DNA of 64,000 nucleotides from Desulfatibacillum aliphaticivorans DSM 15576 (GCF_000429905.1 NZ_AUCT01000027.1:1-64000), one strand, 5' to 3'. Shown: positions 52,114 to 61,793, counted from the stretch's first letter. Numbers and translations are program-made. Notes: a model not told the origin generated them from the letters alone.

Positions 52114-55100
52114 CTATCCTTCGGCTGGCGCCGTTTCGGGTTCTTCCTCGTTTGCTTCGGACGATTGAGGTTGAGCGCCGGTCAGTTTTTTTCTGGGGAT
52201 GAACAGCCTGGCGATTATCACGTAAAACAACGGCGTGAACAAGGTGACCAAAACCGTACCTGTCACCATGCCGCCGAGCACCGAGGTGCCGATGGCTATC
52301 TGGGCGCCGGCGCCGGCGCCATTGGCCAGGAACAAGGGAAGCACGCCGAACCCGAAGGCCAGCGATGTCATGATAATGGGCCTGAACCGCAGCTTGGCGC
52401 CTTCCAGGGTGGCCGAGACCAGATCCATGCCTTCCTCCCGCTTGGCTTTGGCGAACTGAACGATCAGAATGGCGTTCTTGGTGGTCAGGCCCAAGGTGGT
52501 CAGCAGCCCGATCTGGAAGTACACGTCATTAGGCAGGCCGCGCAGAGTCGTGGCAAACACGCCTCCAATGGCGCCCAAAGGCAATGCCAGCAAAATGGAG
52601 ATGGGAATGGGCCAGCTTTCATACAAGGCCGCCAGGCACAGGAAGATCGCCAGGATGGAAAAGGCGTACAAGAGGCCCGTCTGAGAGCTTGCCATCCGCT
52701 CCTGGTACGAAATGCCCGTCCAGTCGAAACCAAAGCCCTGCGGCAGCTTGTCCATGATTTCCTCCATGGCTTGCATGGCTTCGCCCGAACTTCTGCCCGG
52801 CGCCGCTTCCCCCTGAAAGTTGATGGAGGGAAAGCCGTTGTACCGTTGAAGCTGCTGGGCGCCTTCGGTCCATCGTCCCGTGGCCACCGAGGAGTAGGGA
52901 ACCATGGTCCCGGAATTGCCCCGGAAGTAAAGCTTGTTCAGATCCTCCGGCAGCATGCGGTGGGGAGCGTCAGCCTGAATATACACACGCTTGACGCGGC
53001 CCGCCTGGATAAAGTCGTTTACGTAAGCGCTTCCAAAAGCGGCGGAAACGGAGCTATGGATGACCGACAAGGGCACTCCCAGCGTTCCCGCTTTCTCCCA
53101 GTCCACGTCCACCCGGTATTCCGCCTGGTCAGGAATGGCGTTGGGCCGCACGTTGGCCAAGCGGTTGTCTTGGGACGCGATGCCCAGCAATTGATACTCC
53201 GCGGCAACGAGGGCTTGGTGTCCTAAACCGCTTCGATCCTGCAACTGGAAGTCAAAACCCTTGGCCGTGCCCAATTCCGACACGGCGGGCGGCGTAAACG
53301 CGTAAGCGCGGGCGTTTCGGATTTGGAAGAACCGCATCATGGCCCTGCCTGCCACGGCGTCCGCCTTCAAATCAGGCCGAAGTCTGAGGTCCCAATCCTT
53401 CAGTTTAATAAAGGCAAGTCCGTTGTTCTGGCCCATGCCTGCGAAGCTCATCCCTGAAAGCGTCAGAACTGATTTGACGGCTTCTTTTTCCTGCTCCAGA
53501 AAATAATCCTGGATTTCAGCCAAAATCTCGTCCGTCTGCTCCATGGTGGACCCGGTGGGCAGTTGCACCATAGCCAGAACGATTCCCTGGTCTTCATTGG
53601 GCAGGTAAGCCGTGGGCATTTGCTGGAAAAAATGAACGAAAGCAAACACGATTCCAATGAAGCAAAGCATGAAAACCACTTTAAACCTGAGAATGCCCCC
53701 CACCATCATTAAATAGATGTCCCGAACCCAGTTGAAGCCCCTGTTGAAAAGATCCACAAAGGCGCGAAGCGGAGTAAATGTCCTTTTACCCTTCCGGGTT
53801 TGATGCCCTTCCTTAAGCAAGGAAGCGCAAAGCACCGGGGTCAGAATCAAGGCCACAACCACGGAAAGCAGCATGGCCGAGATAATGGTCAGAGAAAACT
53901 GGCGATAGATGACGCCCGTGGAGCCGCCGAAAAAAGCCATGGGGCCGAACACGGCGGAAAGCACCAGGCCGATGCCGATCAGGGCGCTGGTGATTTCGTG
54001 CATGGACTTGCGGGTGGCCTCCTTGGGGGGCAGCCCCTCCTCCTCCATGATGCGCTCCACATTTTCCACGACCACGATGGCGTCGTCCACCAACAGGCCG
54101 ATGGCCAAAACCATGGCGAACATTGTCAGCATGTTGATGGAAAAGCCGAACAAACCCAGCACGCCGAAGGTGCCCAGCAAAACCACGGGCACGGCGATGG
54201 TGGGGATGAGCGTGGCCCGGAAGCTCCCTAAAAACAGAAGCATGACCAAAAACACCAGGAAGACCGCTTCGAACAGGGTCTTGACCACTTCGTGAATGGC
54301 CACCCGAACAAAGGGGGTGGTATCGTAGGGGTAAGTCACCTTCAGTCCTGGCGGAAAGTATTTTTCCATTTCTGCAAGTTTGTCCCGGACGTTTTGGGCG
54401 GTCTCCAATGCGTTGGCGCCTGCCGCCTGCCGAATGGCCAGGGCCGCCGAAGGCTGGCCGTTGAACAAGGGCACGACCGCGTAGCTTTCCGACCCCAACT
54501 CTGTCCTTGCAACGTCTCCGACCTTGATGACCGAACCGTCAGGATTGTTCCTGATGGGAATGGCGGCGAACTGCGCAGGCGTTTGCAAAAGGTTTTGCAC
54601 GACAATGGAGGCGTTCATTTTTTGGCCTTCCACCGCCGGCTGCGCGCCGAACGCCCCGGCCGAAACCTCCACGTTATAAGTCCTTAAGGCGGCGATCACG
54701 TCCTGAACCGTCAGGTTGTAGCTGTTCAGCTTGTCCGGGTTAAACCAGATCCGCATGGCGTATTGGGGGCTGAACGCCTCCACCTCGCCGACTCCGGGAA
54801 CCCTTGCCAAAACTTTTTCCAGGTTGGAGTTCACGTAGTCGGCCAGGTCGCTGTAGTCCATGGACCCGTCTTCGGAAATGATGCCGACGATGATCAGGTA
54901 GTTCCGGGTGGACTTGCTGACGCTGACGCCCTGGCTTTGGACCACCTCGGGAAGGCTGGGCATGGCAAGCTGCAGCTTGTTCTGCACCTTGGCCCACGCC
55001 ATGTCGGGATCGCTGCCCGGCACGAAGGTCATTTCAATCCTGCCCACGCCTGACGAACTGCTCTCCGCGGACATATACAGCAGGTTTTCAAAACCAACCA

Positions 55101-55308
55101 TTTTTTGTTCGATGATCTGGACCACCGTGTTTTCCACGGTTTCCGCCGAGGCTCCGGGGTACATGGCCTCAATAGCGATGGACGGCGGTGCGATGGGCGG
55201 ATACTGGGATATGGGCAGGTTGTAGATTGCCAGCCCGCCCGCCAGCATGATGATAATGGCGATAACCCAGGCGAAAACCGGGCGATCCAGGAAAAAATTT
55301 GCTAACAT
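52114..55308 (-). CDS. RND multidrug efflux pump, HAE1/AcrB family
   Basis: 1064 residues with 12 membrane spans and two large periplasmic loops. Proton-relay residues are visible: the Asp-Asp pair in GLLVDDAIVVVENV of TM4 and the Lys in TTKNAILIVQFA of TM10. It exports hydrophobic compounds from the inner membrane or periplasm. Sequence starts MLANFFLDRPVFAWVIAI, as usual for AcrB relatives. It follows the adaptor gene by 13 bases. Confidence 0.95.
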   Translation of the reverse strand: MLANFFLDRPVFAWVIAIIIMLAGGLAIYNLPISQYPPIAPPSIAIEAMYPGASAETVENTVVQIIEQKMVGFENLLYMSAESSSSGVGRIEMTFVPGSDPDMAWAKVQNKLQLAMPSLPEVVQSQGVSVSKSTRNYLIIVGIISEDGSMDYSDLADYVNSNLEKVLARVPGVGEVEAFSPQYAMRIWFNPDKLNSYNLTVQDVIAALRTYNVEVSAGAFGAQPAVEGQKMNASIVVQNLLQTPAQFAAIPIRNNPDGSVIKVGDVARTELGSESYAVVPLFNGQPSAALAIRQAAGANALETAQNVRDKLAEMEKYFPPGLKVTYPYDTTPFVRVAIHEVVKTLFEAVFLVFLVMLLFLGSFRATLIPTIAVPVVLLGTFGVLGLFGFSINMLTMFAMVLAIGLLVDDAIVVVENVERIMEEEGLPPKEATRKSMHEITSALIGIGLVLSAVFGPMAFFGGSTGVIYRQFSLTIISAMLLSVVVALILTPVLCASLLKEGHQTRKGKRTFTPLRAFVDLFNRGFNWVRDIYLMMVGGILRFKVVFMLCFIGIVFAFVHFFQQMPTAYLPNEDQGIVLAMVQLPTGSTMEQTDEILAEIQDYFLEQEKEAVKSVLTLSGMSFAGMGQNNGLAFIKLKDWDLRLRPDLKADAVAGRAMMRFFQIRNARAYAFTPPAVSELGTAKGFDFQLQDRSGLGHQALVAAEYQLLGIASQDNRLANVRPNAIPDQAEYRVDVDWEKAGTLGVPLSVIHSSVSAAFGSAYVNDFIQAGRVKRVYIQADAPHRMLPEDLNKLYFRGNSGTMVPYSSVATGRWTEGAQQLQRYNGFPSINFQGEAAPGRSSGEAMQAMEEIMDKLPQGFGFDWTGISYQERMASSQTGLLYAFSILAIFLCLAALYESWPIPISILLALPLGAIGGVFATTLRGLPNDVYFQIGLLTTLGLTTKNAILIVQFAKAKREEGMDLVSATLEGAKLRFRPIIMTSLAFGFGVLPLFLANGAGAGAQIAIGTSVLGGMVTGTVLVTLFTPLFYVIIARLFIPRKKLTGAQPQSSEANEEEPETAPAEG

Positions 55309-55321
55309 CGTCTTTCTCCTT

Positions 55322-56659
55322 TTAAGCCTCTGGCTGCGCCTTGGGAGCGGCGGCGCCGGCGCCGGTTTTTGCCATATCAGCGACCCTTACAGTCGCTCCT
55401 GGGCGGATTTTCTGGGATCCCTCCACAATAACCCGGTCTCCGTCGTGCAGGCCGGAAGTCACAAGCCACTTGTCCCCGATGGCCCTGTCCAGAGTCAGAA
55501 GCCGCTGCTCCACCACATTGTCCTTGTTAACCACGTAAGCCAAAGGCAGCCCTTTGGGGTTGCGCCGCACCCCGTCCTGGGGCGCCAGGATGGCGTCCTT
55601 AGCCACGCCTTCCTGGACGACGGCGCGGACGAACATGCCGGGCAGCAGGGTCTGGTCCGGGTTGGGGAAGACCATGCGCAGGGTGACGGACCCGGTTGTG
55701 GGGTCAACGGTAACGTCTCGGAACTCCAAGGTTCCTTTGTGGGGGTATTCCGTGCCGTCCTCCAGCATCAGGCCCACTTCAGCCTGTCCCTCTCCGTCGG
55801 TCTGGATTTCGCCGCTCTTGGCCAGCTTGGAAAGCCGCAGCACGTCCAGCGTGGATTGGGGAACATCCACAAACACAGGGTCGGTCTGCTGAATAGTTGA
55901 CAAAGCAGTAGGCTGATAAGCGGTGACAATGGCGCCTTCCGTCACGGCGGACCTGCCTATGCGGCCGGAAATGGGCGCCGTGATTTGTGTATAATCCAAC
56001 TGGATGCGTGTGGTCTTCAGGGCTGCCTCCGCCTGCTTGATGCTCGCTTTGGCCGAGGCTAAAGCCTTTCGCTCGCTATCCACCTGGGCCTTGGCGGCCT
56101 CCAGGGTGGCGCGAGCCACTTCCACCTGAGTCACCGCCTGGTCCCGCTCGCTGGCGGAAACGGCCTGCTGCTCATAAGCCTTGGTAAATCTATCGCCGTT
56201 GGTCATAGCCAACTTGTATGACGCCTCGGCCTGGGCCACGCCGGCCATGGCCGCTTCCAGGCCGGCCTGAGCGCGGTCCGCGGACTTTTTGACGGCGGAC
56301 AAGTTGGCTTCGGCGTTTTCGTAAGCCGCCTCAAAGGGCGCCGGATCGATCTGATACAAGACCTGGCCGGCTTCCACGTCCGCGCCTTCCACAAACAGGC
56401 GCTTTTGGATCAGCCCGTTTACCTGGGGCCGGATCTCGGAAATCAGGAAAGGCGAGGTGCGTCCGGGCAATTCCGTGGTGAGCGTGACGGACTGCGGCGA
56501 GACCGTAACCACTCCCACTTCCGGCGGCGGCATGGCCGCTGCTGGTGCAGCAGCGTTCTGAGGTTGTTGCTCGTTGCATCCGAACAATAAGGATGCGAAC
56601 AGCAAAAAGGCTAATAAGCCGATCAACCGGTAGGCGTCTTGTTGGCGGGGCAATGTCAT
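55322..56659 (-). CDS. RND efflux periplasmic adaptor (AcrA type)
   Basis: 445 residues. Signal with a lipobox-like LLFGC, lipoyl-like half motifs (ISEIRPQVNGLI and YTQITAPISGRIG) flanking a long coiled-coil hairpin, then beta-barrel and membrane-proximal domains. It joins the pump to the outer-membrane channel. Located between the tetR gene and the pump gene. The C-terminus ends in an Ala-rich tail. Confidence 0.93.
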   Translation of the reverse strand: MTLPRQQDAYRLIGLLAFLLFASLLFGCNEQQPQNAAAPAAAMPPPEVGVVTVSPQSVTLTTELPGRTSPFLISEIRPQVNGLIQKRLFVEGADVEAGQVLYQIDPAPFEAAYENAEANLSAVKKSADRAQAGLEAAMAGVAQAEASYKLAMTNGDRFTKAYEQQAVSASERDQAVTQVEVARATLEAAKAQVDSERKALASAKASIKQAEAALKTTRIQLDYTQITAPISGRIGRSAVTEGAIVTAYQPTALSTIQQTDPVFVDVPQSTLDVLRLSKLAKSGEIQTDGEGQAEVGLMLEDGTEYPHKGTLEFRDVTVDPTTGSVTLRMVFPNPDQTLLPGMFVRAVVQEGVAKDAILAPQDGVRRNPKGLPLAYVVNKDNVVEQRLLTLDRAIGDKWLVTSGLHDGDRVIVEGSQKIRPGATVRVADMAKTGAGAAAPKAQPEA

Positions 56660-56732
56660 TGATGTTCTCCCAATAAAAAAAATGGTTCAAGGGCGCAGGC
56701 AATATCATGCGCCCGGTGTGTGGAATATGGAT

Positions 56733-57356
56733 TTAGTCTTGGATAAGCCCTTTAAACAGGATGTTTAAAATCACGTCGGGATCTTCCGGATAAGGATACT
56801 GCTCGGGATTTTCTATCCAAGACAATAAAAAAGAGTGCGTAATGTTGTCCAAAGACTTGGCTAAAATATAGGAATCTCCGATGCGCTGGAAAGTCCCTTT
56901 TTTCATGCCGCTTTCAAAAACCGCCGCTACATCTTTCATCAAGCTGAGGCGTTTAGTCTGGATTTTAGAATCCAGTTCTGTGATAGCGCTGTCGGAGGCC
57001 TGTCGAAGCTCTGCATGAAATATGCGTATTTTGGAGGCGTTATTTAAGAAATATATCCCTTTCGCCCTGACAAGGCTCCGCAATTTTGCAACCTCGTCCA
57101 CGGGTTCGTCAAGGACTTTGGTTAACTGTCCCATAAATTTTTCCGTTTCTTCGAGCATGGACTCCTGGTACAAATCCCCCTTGCTCTTGAAGAAATTGTA
57201 AAGGGTGCCTACGGCAAATTCGGCCTGGTCGGCGATTTCCTGCATGGAAACGCCGTGATAGCCCCTCTCTGAAAACAAGATGTGGGCCGCCGCCATGATT
57301 TCACGCCTCTGGCGCTCCCTTTCCCTTTCTTTCCTGGAAAGCCGTTTTCCCTTCAT
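56733..57356 (-). CDS. TetR-family repressor of the efflux operon
   Basis: 207 residues. Basic N-terminus, then the TetR helix-turn-helix (AAHILFSERGYHGVSMQEIA and AVGTLYNFFKSK), then a ligand-binding domain. First gene of the operon tetR-adaptor-pump-channel, 73 bases before the adaptor, so it probably represses its own operon through the palindromes just upstream. Confidence 0.92.
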   Translation of the reverse strand: MKGKRLSRKERERERQRREIMAAAHILFSERGYHGVSMQEIADQAEFAVGTLYNFFKSKGDLYQESMLEETEKFMGQLTKVLDEPVDEVAKLRSLVRAKGIYFLNNASKIRIFHAELRQASDSAITELDSKIQTKRLSLMKDVAAVFESGMKKGTFQRIGDSYILAKSLDNITHSFLLSWIENPEQYPYPEDPDVILNILFKGLIQD

Positions 57357-57380
57357 GATTTTACCTCTTAAAGAATATTA

Positions 57381-57424
57381 ATTCACGAGAATGAACTATT
57401 CCTCATTCCGTGAATTTAGATTCA
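57381..57424 (-). promoter_or_regulatory. Candidate TetR operator (two overlapping palindromes)
   Basis: ATTCACG-(A)-GAATGA at 57381-57394 is mirrored by TCATTC-CGTGAAT at 57403-57415, with only one extra base in the left arm. A second palindrome, TGAAT/ATTCA with a four-base centre, overlaps it at 57411-57424. They lie between the -10 box and the tetR start, where a bound repressor would block transcription. Confidence 0.75.
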
Positions 57425-57425
57425 T

Positions 57426-57453
57426 AAAATAGAACTAAACCTCATAAAGTCAA
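57426..57453 (-). promoter_or_regulatory. Sigma-70-type promoter of the tetR-efflux operon
   Basis: Minus-strand TTGACT, 16-base spacer, TATTTT. The palindromic candidate operator begins two bases downstream of the -10 element. Confidence 0.6.
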
Positions 57454-57926
57454 GGGGATTTTCTTTCTTAACCAAAAAGAAACCTGCCTCGTACATATTA
57501 TGGTCCAGGCCTTTTGGCTGGTTCTCAGCTTTAACTGCCTGAAAATTATATTATAGTTGTATTTTAAATATGGCGGGCCTTCTCGGGCCAAGCAGGAAGG
57601 AAAAAGTTGCCGCCTGAGTCGTTTTTTGAACGCGAAAATATTTCCCGGGCCTGGGCCGCTTCCAAAGGCATGAAATCTTGACGCCGTTGTTTTCAGGATT
57701 CATTTTGACGCCAGAATTTTGGCGTCTGCTGAGAATAGGGAGGCTATTTCCGGCGCCAATAGGGCTTGCAAAAACATGGGATGGAAGACCTTGTGTCCGC
57801 CCATCAAATGGGCCGTATCCGCCCCGGCCATGGCATGGACCTTGCTTTGTTTGAAGGGAGGAAATCAGCACGTCCCGCCCTAAATGCGGGGCTGTTTTAC
57901 ACATATTCAAAAAATCAGGAAGTTAC
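57454..57926. other. Gene-poor spacer upstream of the MinD-like gene
   Basis: No recognisable gene; the open frame at 57551-57910 on the minus strand has no family resemblance or ribosome-binding site. The motif TTGACGCC occurs at 57678 and 57706; the second copy forms an inverted repeat GACGCCA/TGGCGTC at 57707-57726 with a six-base spacer, a possible regulator site. The promoter of the MinD-like gene is expected here but I cannot place it. Confidence 0.4.
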
Positions 57927-59132
57927 ATGAACAGCGCCTCTATCGATATTTCGGCGGACAAGCTGCGCCAGATGCGTGCTGCCTGCGCTTGTCTCTTTTC
58001 GCCTCGTCAAGCAAATGACGATGTCTTTTTACGCTCCCTTGACATGGAGCAAGTGCGCAAGGCCTTCCGGGAAAAAGCCCGGCATTGCCACCCTGACCTG
58101 CATCGGGGGGAATCCAGCCTGGCCGCGGCGCGATGGTCCGAGCAATTCATGAGAGCCCGTCAGGCCTACGAGCTGATTATCGACTGCATTCCCAAAGAGG
58201 AGACGGCGGTCCGGAGGCCTCTCCCCAGGATCATCGCCGTGGGCGGCGCAAAGGGCGGCATAGGAAAAAGCATCCTGGCCGCCAATCTGGGCGTGCATTT
58301 GGCGCGTTTGGGCCGAAAGACCGTTGTGGTGGACCTGGACCTGGGCGGCGCCAACCTGCATTTGTACATGGGCATGACTCGCATGCAGCGCAGCATCAAC
58401 GATTATTTGGATCGGACCGCCCCGACCCTGGAAAGCATCATGGCGCAGACCAAGCACGGCCCCTGGCTGATCGGCGGGGACAGCTCCCGGCTGGGCGCCG
58501 GAAACATTCCGTTTGCGGTCAAGATGCGCCTGATCAAGGCCATCAAAAGCCTGGACGCGGATCACGTCATCCTGGACCTGGGCGGCGACACCTCCTTCAA
58601 TGTCATGGATTTTTTCCTGTCCGCGGACCGGGGCCTGGTTTTGACCACCTGCGATCCCGCGTCCTATTTGGAGGCCTACAATTTCATCAAGGTTGGGCTT
58701 TTCAGGAAGTTGAACCGGATTTTCGGAGAGGAAAATCCCGTCCCTGCAAAACGGTATAAGCCTCTGGAGGAATTGATTCGCACGGCGACCATGCCCAAGG
58801 GGGACCAAAAAGCCTGCACGGTGACCGACATCCTGTCCCGGGTGGAGTCCCAGCAGCCGGCCTACGCCCAGGCAGTCAGAAAAGCGGTCTCCGGGTACAG
58901 CCCGTTTTTGGCAATCAACCGGGAGAATCGGCCCGCCAAGACCCAGAACGTGGTGGACAGGATCAGGGAGGTTTCCCGAAAAATGTTGAACATCGACGTC
59001 CAGTACTCCGGCTGCCTTCCCAACGGGGAGGAAGTGGAAAACAGCGCCCGCTGCCTGGTTCCGGTTCTCTCCCAATGCCCCCACGGCGAGTACAGCAAAG
59101 GCGTTCAGGCCCTGGCCGCCCGGTTAGCCTAA
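57927..59132 (+). CDS. J-domain/MinD-ParA-type ATPase fusion
   Basis: 401 residues. The first 90 hold a J-domain-like helix pair with the HPD tripeptide (55-57, in ARHCHPDLH). A deviant Walker A ATPase follows (GGAKGGIGKS, 106-115), with VVVDLDLGGANLH as the switch region, as in MinD/FleN/FlhG relatives. The J-domain suggests contact with a DnaK-type chaperone or simply a docking fold. MinD-like proteins position cell structures at poles or membranes. No amphipathic membrane-targeting C-terminal helix is obvious. It is alone, convergent with the HdrB-like gene; partner unknown. Confidence 0.82.
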   Translation: MNSASIDISADKLRQMRAACACLFSPRQANDDVFLRSLDMEQVRKAFREKARHCHPDLHRGESSLAAARWSEQFMRARQAYELIIDCIPKEETAVRRPLPRIIAVGGAKGGIGKSILAANLGVHLARLGRKTVVVDLDLGGANLHLYMGMTRMQRSINDYLDRTAPTLESIMAQTKHGPWLIGGDSSRLGAGNIPFAVKMRLIKAIKSLDADHVILDLGGDTSFNVMDFFLSADRGLVLTTCDPASYLEAYNFIKVGLFRKLNRIFGEENPVPAKRYKPLEELIRTATMPKGDQKACTVTDILSRVESQQPAYAQAVRKAVSGYSPFLAINRENRPAKTQNVVDRIREVSRKMLNIDVQYSGCLPNGEEVENSARCLVPVLSQCPHGEYSKGVQALAARLA

Positions 59133-59169
59133 AAAGGCATACGCTGGATGGGCTGCCGCGCCCGAAACT

Positions 59170-59979
59170 TTAGATTTTGAGGCCCAGCGCCCGGCAGAAA
59201 AAGACGGCGTAATTCACCAGAGCGGGATATGGGGCATTCCCGGGGCCGGCGGGTTGAGTTTTCAACACATCCTCAAAAAACAGATGGCAAAAAGGGCACA
59301 CGGTGCAAAGTATATCAGCTCCGGAGTTTGCAGCGTTTTCCAGCTTGCCCCTGGCTAGTTTCAGAGCCAGGTCGCGGTCTGCGCCCAGTACAGGAGCGCC
59401 GCAGCAATCCATTTTACGGCTCCATTCAATGGGCGTGGCGCCTGTCGCCGCGGCCATTTCGTCCAGGATGGTCGGGACAAAAGGATCATCAAAACCCATG
59501 ACGTTTGCCGGGCGTATAAGATGACATCCATAGTGGCAGGCCGCCTTCGAATCCTCCATGGGCCTGACAACCTTTCCGGCTATTCCGTCCGGCCCGGCGG
59601 CGGCGGCGATCACAGCCAGGGCATGCTCCACACGCACCCGCCCCCGGTACTCCAGGTTTTCCTGCGCCAGGACCTTGTTCACTTCGTCAGCCATGGCGGA
59701 ATCCCGGGCCAGCCTGTCCTTTGCCATGCGCAGGCTGTGGTAGCAACATGCGCAAAGAGTCGCAATGTCCATTTGCTTTTTTTCAGCCAGGGCGAGATTT
59801 CGGGCCGCGGCAGTCAACCAAGCCCTGGTGTTGAGTTTTTTTACGGGATATCCGCAGCAGGTAAACTCCCTGAGGTCTGCAAGCTCAATGGAAAAGGCCC
59901 CCAGAAGGGCGTGGATTGCCGCGTTTGTTTCAGGCATCTGAAAGGGGATGTTGCATCCGCCGAAATAGGCGTATTTCAT
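59170..59979 (-). CDS. HdrB-like protein with two CCG domains
   Basis: 269 residues. Two cysteine-rich CCG motifs are seen: FTCCGYP with CACC about 35 residues on, and CHYGCH/DCCGAP with CTVCPFC about 35 residues on. In HdrB these hold noncubane 4Fe-4S clusters that reduce disulfides. It is read from an ATG that overlaps the upstream HdrC/NarI-like gene stop (4 bases), so the two form one membrane-bound redox complex. Disulfide or other two-electron acceptor is unknown. Confidence 0.88.
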   Translation of the reverse strand: MKYAYFGGCNIPFQMPETNAAIHALLGAFSIELADLREFTCCGYPVKKLNTRAWLTAAARNLALAEKKQMDIATLCACCYHSLRMAKDRLARDSAMADEVNKVLAQENLEYRGRVRVEHALAVIAAAAGPDGIAGKVVRPMEDSKAACHYGCHLIRPANVMGFDDPFVPTILDEMAAATGATPIEWSRKMDCCGAPVLGADRDLALKLARGKLENAANSGADILCTVCPFCHLFFEDVLKTQPAGPGNAPYPALVNYAVFFCRALGLKI

Positions 59980-61793
59980 TGTTGATCCTCCCTTTTACCC
60001 GGCCTGAAAACAAGCTTGGCTGGACAAGAGTCAGCGGCTTCGCTTCGGGAGTCATATTCCGCCCCGGCCGTGTTGAGAGCGATGTTCCTGAGTTCGATCA
60101 GGGCGTCTGCTACCTGCACTCCCGCCGGACATACGTCCTGGCAGCGATAGCAACTGAGACAGGACCAAAGCATGCCCGCGCCTAAAGCCATATCCACCCG
60201 TCCCAGCCCTATGGCCCTGATGATCTGGGAAGGCATCAGGCCGAGCGTTTCAGCTGGATTGTCGCACAGGCCGGGAACCGGGCAGGCGTTGGTGCACATC
60301 TCGCACCCCATGCATCTGGCCGCCGTGGCGCCCGGGAGGGTTTTGTCCATAAGGCTTTTCAGAGAATTTTTGGGATTCTTTTTCCCCAGCTTAATCGGTC
60401 CGGGGTCGGAACCGGACCATCCGTAGGATGCAGCCTCCCTTGTCCTTTGGATAAGACCCGTTAAAGCTCCGTCAGAGTCAATGCCCGTAGACAAGGAAGG
60501 ATGAAAGGAAAGCGGAGACAAAAGCGAAAAATCCACGTCTTTTTGCTGGAACAACAGCCCGCGCGTGGACTTCCATATCTGCTTGAGTTGAATGCCGGCC
60601 GGGCAGACGTTGGAGCATTTGTCGCAGCAAGTGCAAAGCGTAAGCCCTGTGCCAAACGTGCATTTCTCCTGCTCGGTCAATTTGTGCAGCCCGCCTTTGA
60701 GCATGCGGATTTTTTCCGAGGGCAAAATGCAGTCGTTCCCTGTCAGAGAATGAAGCACAGCCATGGATTCGTTAAGATTGCAGGCGGAACAGTGCACGCA
60801 TGCGTCAAGCTCTATGGCCCGGATTGTGGCTGCGTTCGCGGGATGCACCCGCTCCCAGTCGGTCACTGAGTTGATCAGCAGAGAAAGAGGCGTGGAAAAA
60901 ACATGAAACAACTTGGTAAAAGGCAGGGAGGCAAGCCCGGCAAGGCAAAGTCCCACATGCAGCCAGTAAAAAAAGCTGACGGCGCCCGGTCCGTTGGCCC
61001 TGGAAGCAGCCGGTCCAATGGCCTTTGCCAGAAGATAGCCTGCCGGAGCCCACTTATTGGAAACATGGCAGGACATGCAATAAGATTCATGCACGTAAAA
61101 ACCGTCTTCCGCCAGTCCCGGATCATGGGTCCGCCCGGCGGAAGCAAGGGCGTTGTTTTTCTCCCAATAAACCCTCAGGGCCAGTATGTCTTCTGCGTCA
61201 TCATCAGGGTCAAGGCCCGCCCAGTTTTCAACCATGTCCATAAAAACATAATGGGAGCTTATCTTCACGGATTCCAGCAGAAATCCGGAAAGCATGACTA
61301 AAATCAGCAAGGCCAGGAGCGCCAAGTCGTCTCTCCCGGTCTTCATGCGGGGCTGACGGGAGCAGATGCGGCGGCAAAAGGCCATGCTCAGTCCGGCAAG
61401 AACCATCAGCCCGGTTAGCTCGCGAAGAAAAAACAAGGGATTAAGACAAATGTAGTCCGGGCCGAACAAAGGCTCTGCGAATATGCTTCCCAATGCGTGA
61501 AACGCCAAAAGCCAGATAAATCCCCAAAAAATCATCATATGGGAAACCCACCTATACAGGCTTTGACGCAAAATTTTTCTCTGGAAAAGGACGTCCAGGA
61601 AAAAGACTTTGACCAGAACAAGCAGCTTAAGGCTGAAGAATGCGCTCCCCAGGCCCACGACGGATGCTGCAAGCCGCTTGAGAAAGGATGACTTGTCTTC
61701 CTCCCACGCGTCCTTGCCGAACCAGGAGCCGACTTTATAGGCCCCTCCCGCGACAAACACGGCCAGGCTGATCAACGTTAATGTGTTCAACAC
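59976..61793 (-). CDS. Membrane HdrC-like Fe-S protein with NarI-type cytochrome part
   Basis: 605 residues. The N-terminal 310 residues have about five membrane spans with several His in helices (RWVSH, HALG, WLHV, KLFHVFS), as in NarI/HdrE/DsrM b-type cytochromes. A periplasmic-type loop holds YCMSCH (239-243), a CxxCH heme c motif. The C-terminal half has Fe-S sites: a shortened CxxCxxC (332-338), CxxCxxCxxxCP (387-397), CxxCxxCxxxCP (494-504) and CxxCxxCxxxCP (545-555), that is two HdrC-like modules. It would pass electrons from quinol or a c-type cytochrome to the HdrB-like partner. Similar in spirit to QmoC/TmcB/HmeC-D proteins, but I cannot assign it to one. Confidence 0.82.
   Translation of the reverse strand: MLNTLTLISLAVFVAGGAYKVGSWFGKDAWEEDKSSFLKRLAASVVGLGSAFFSLKLLVLVKVFFLDVLFQRKILRQSLYRWVSHMMIFWGFIWLLAFHALGSIFAEPLFGPDYICLNPLFFLRELTGLMVLAGLSMAFCRRICSRQPRMKTGRDDLALLALLILVMLSGFLLESVKISSHYVFMDMVENWAGLDPDDDAEDILALRVYWEKNNALASAGRTHDPGLAEDGFYVHESYCMSCHVSNKWAPAGYLLAKAIGPAASRANGPGAVSFFYWLHVGLCLAGLASLPFTKLFHVFSTPLSLLINSVTDWERVHPANAATIRAIELDACVHCSACNLNESMAVLHSLTGNDCILPSEKIRMLKGGLHKLTEQEKCTFGTGLTLCTCCDKCSNVCPAGIQLKQIWKSTRGLLFQQKDVDFSLLSPLSFHPSLSTGIDSDGALTGLIQRTREAASYGWSGSDPGPIKLGKKNPKNSLKSLMDKTLPGATAARCMGCEMCTNACPVPGLCDNPAETLGLMPSQIIRAIGLGRVDMALGAGMLWSCLSCYRCQDVCPAGVQVADALIELRNIALNTAGAEYDSRSEAADSCPAKLVFRPGKREDQQ

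Noticed and set aside
57551..57910. Possible 119-residue gene in the spacer
   Set aside because: No ribosome-binding site, no domain, low-complexity basic sequence; kept as spacer.
58029..59084. Long minus-strand open frame (351 residues)
   Set aside because: Antisense to the J-domain/MinD gene; no motifs or ribosome-binding site.
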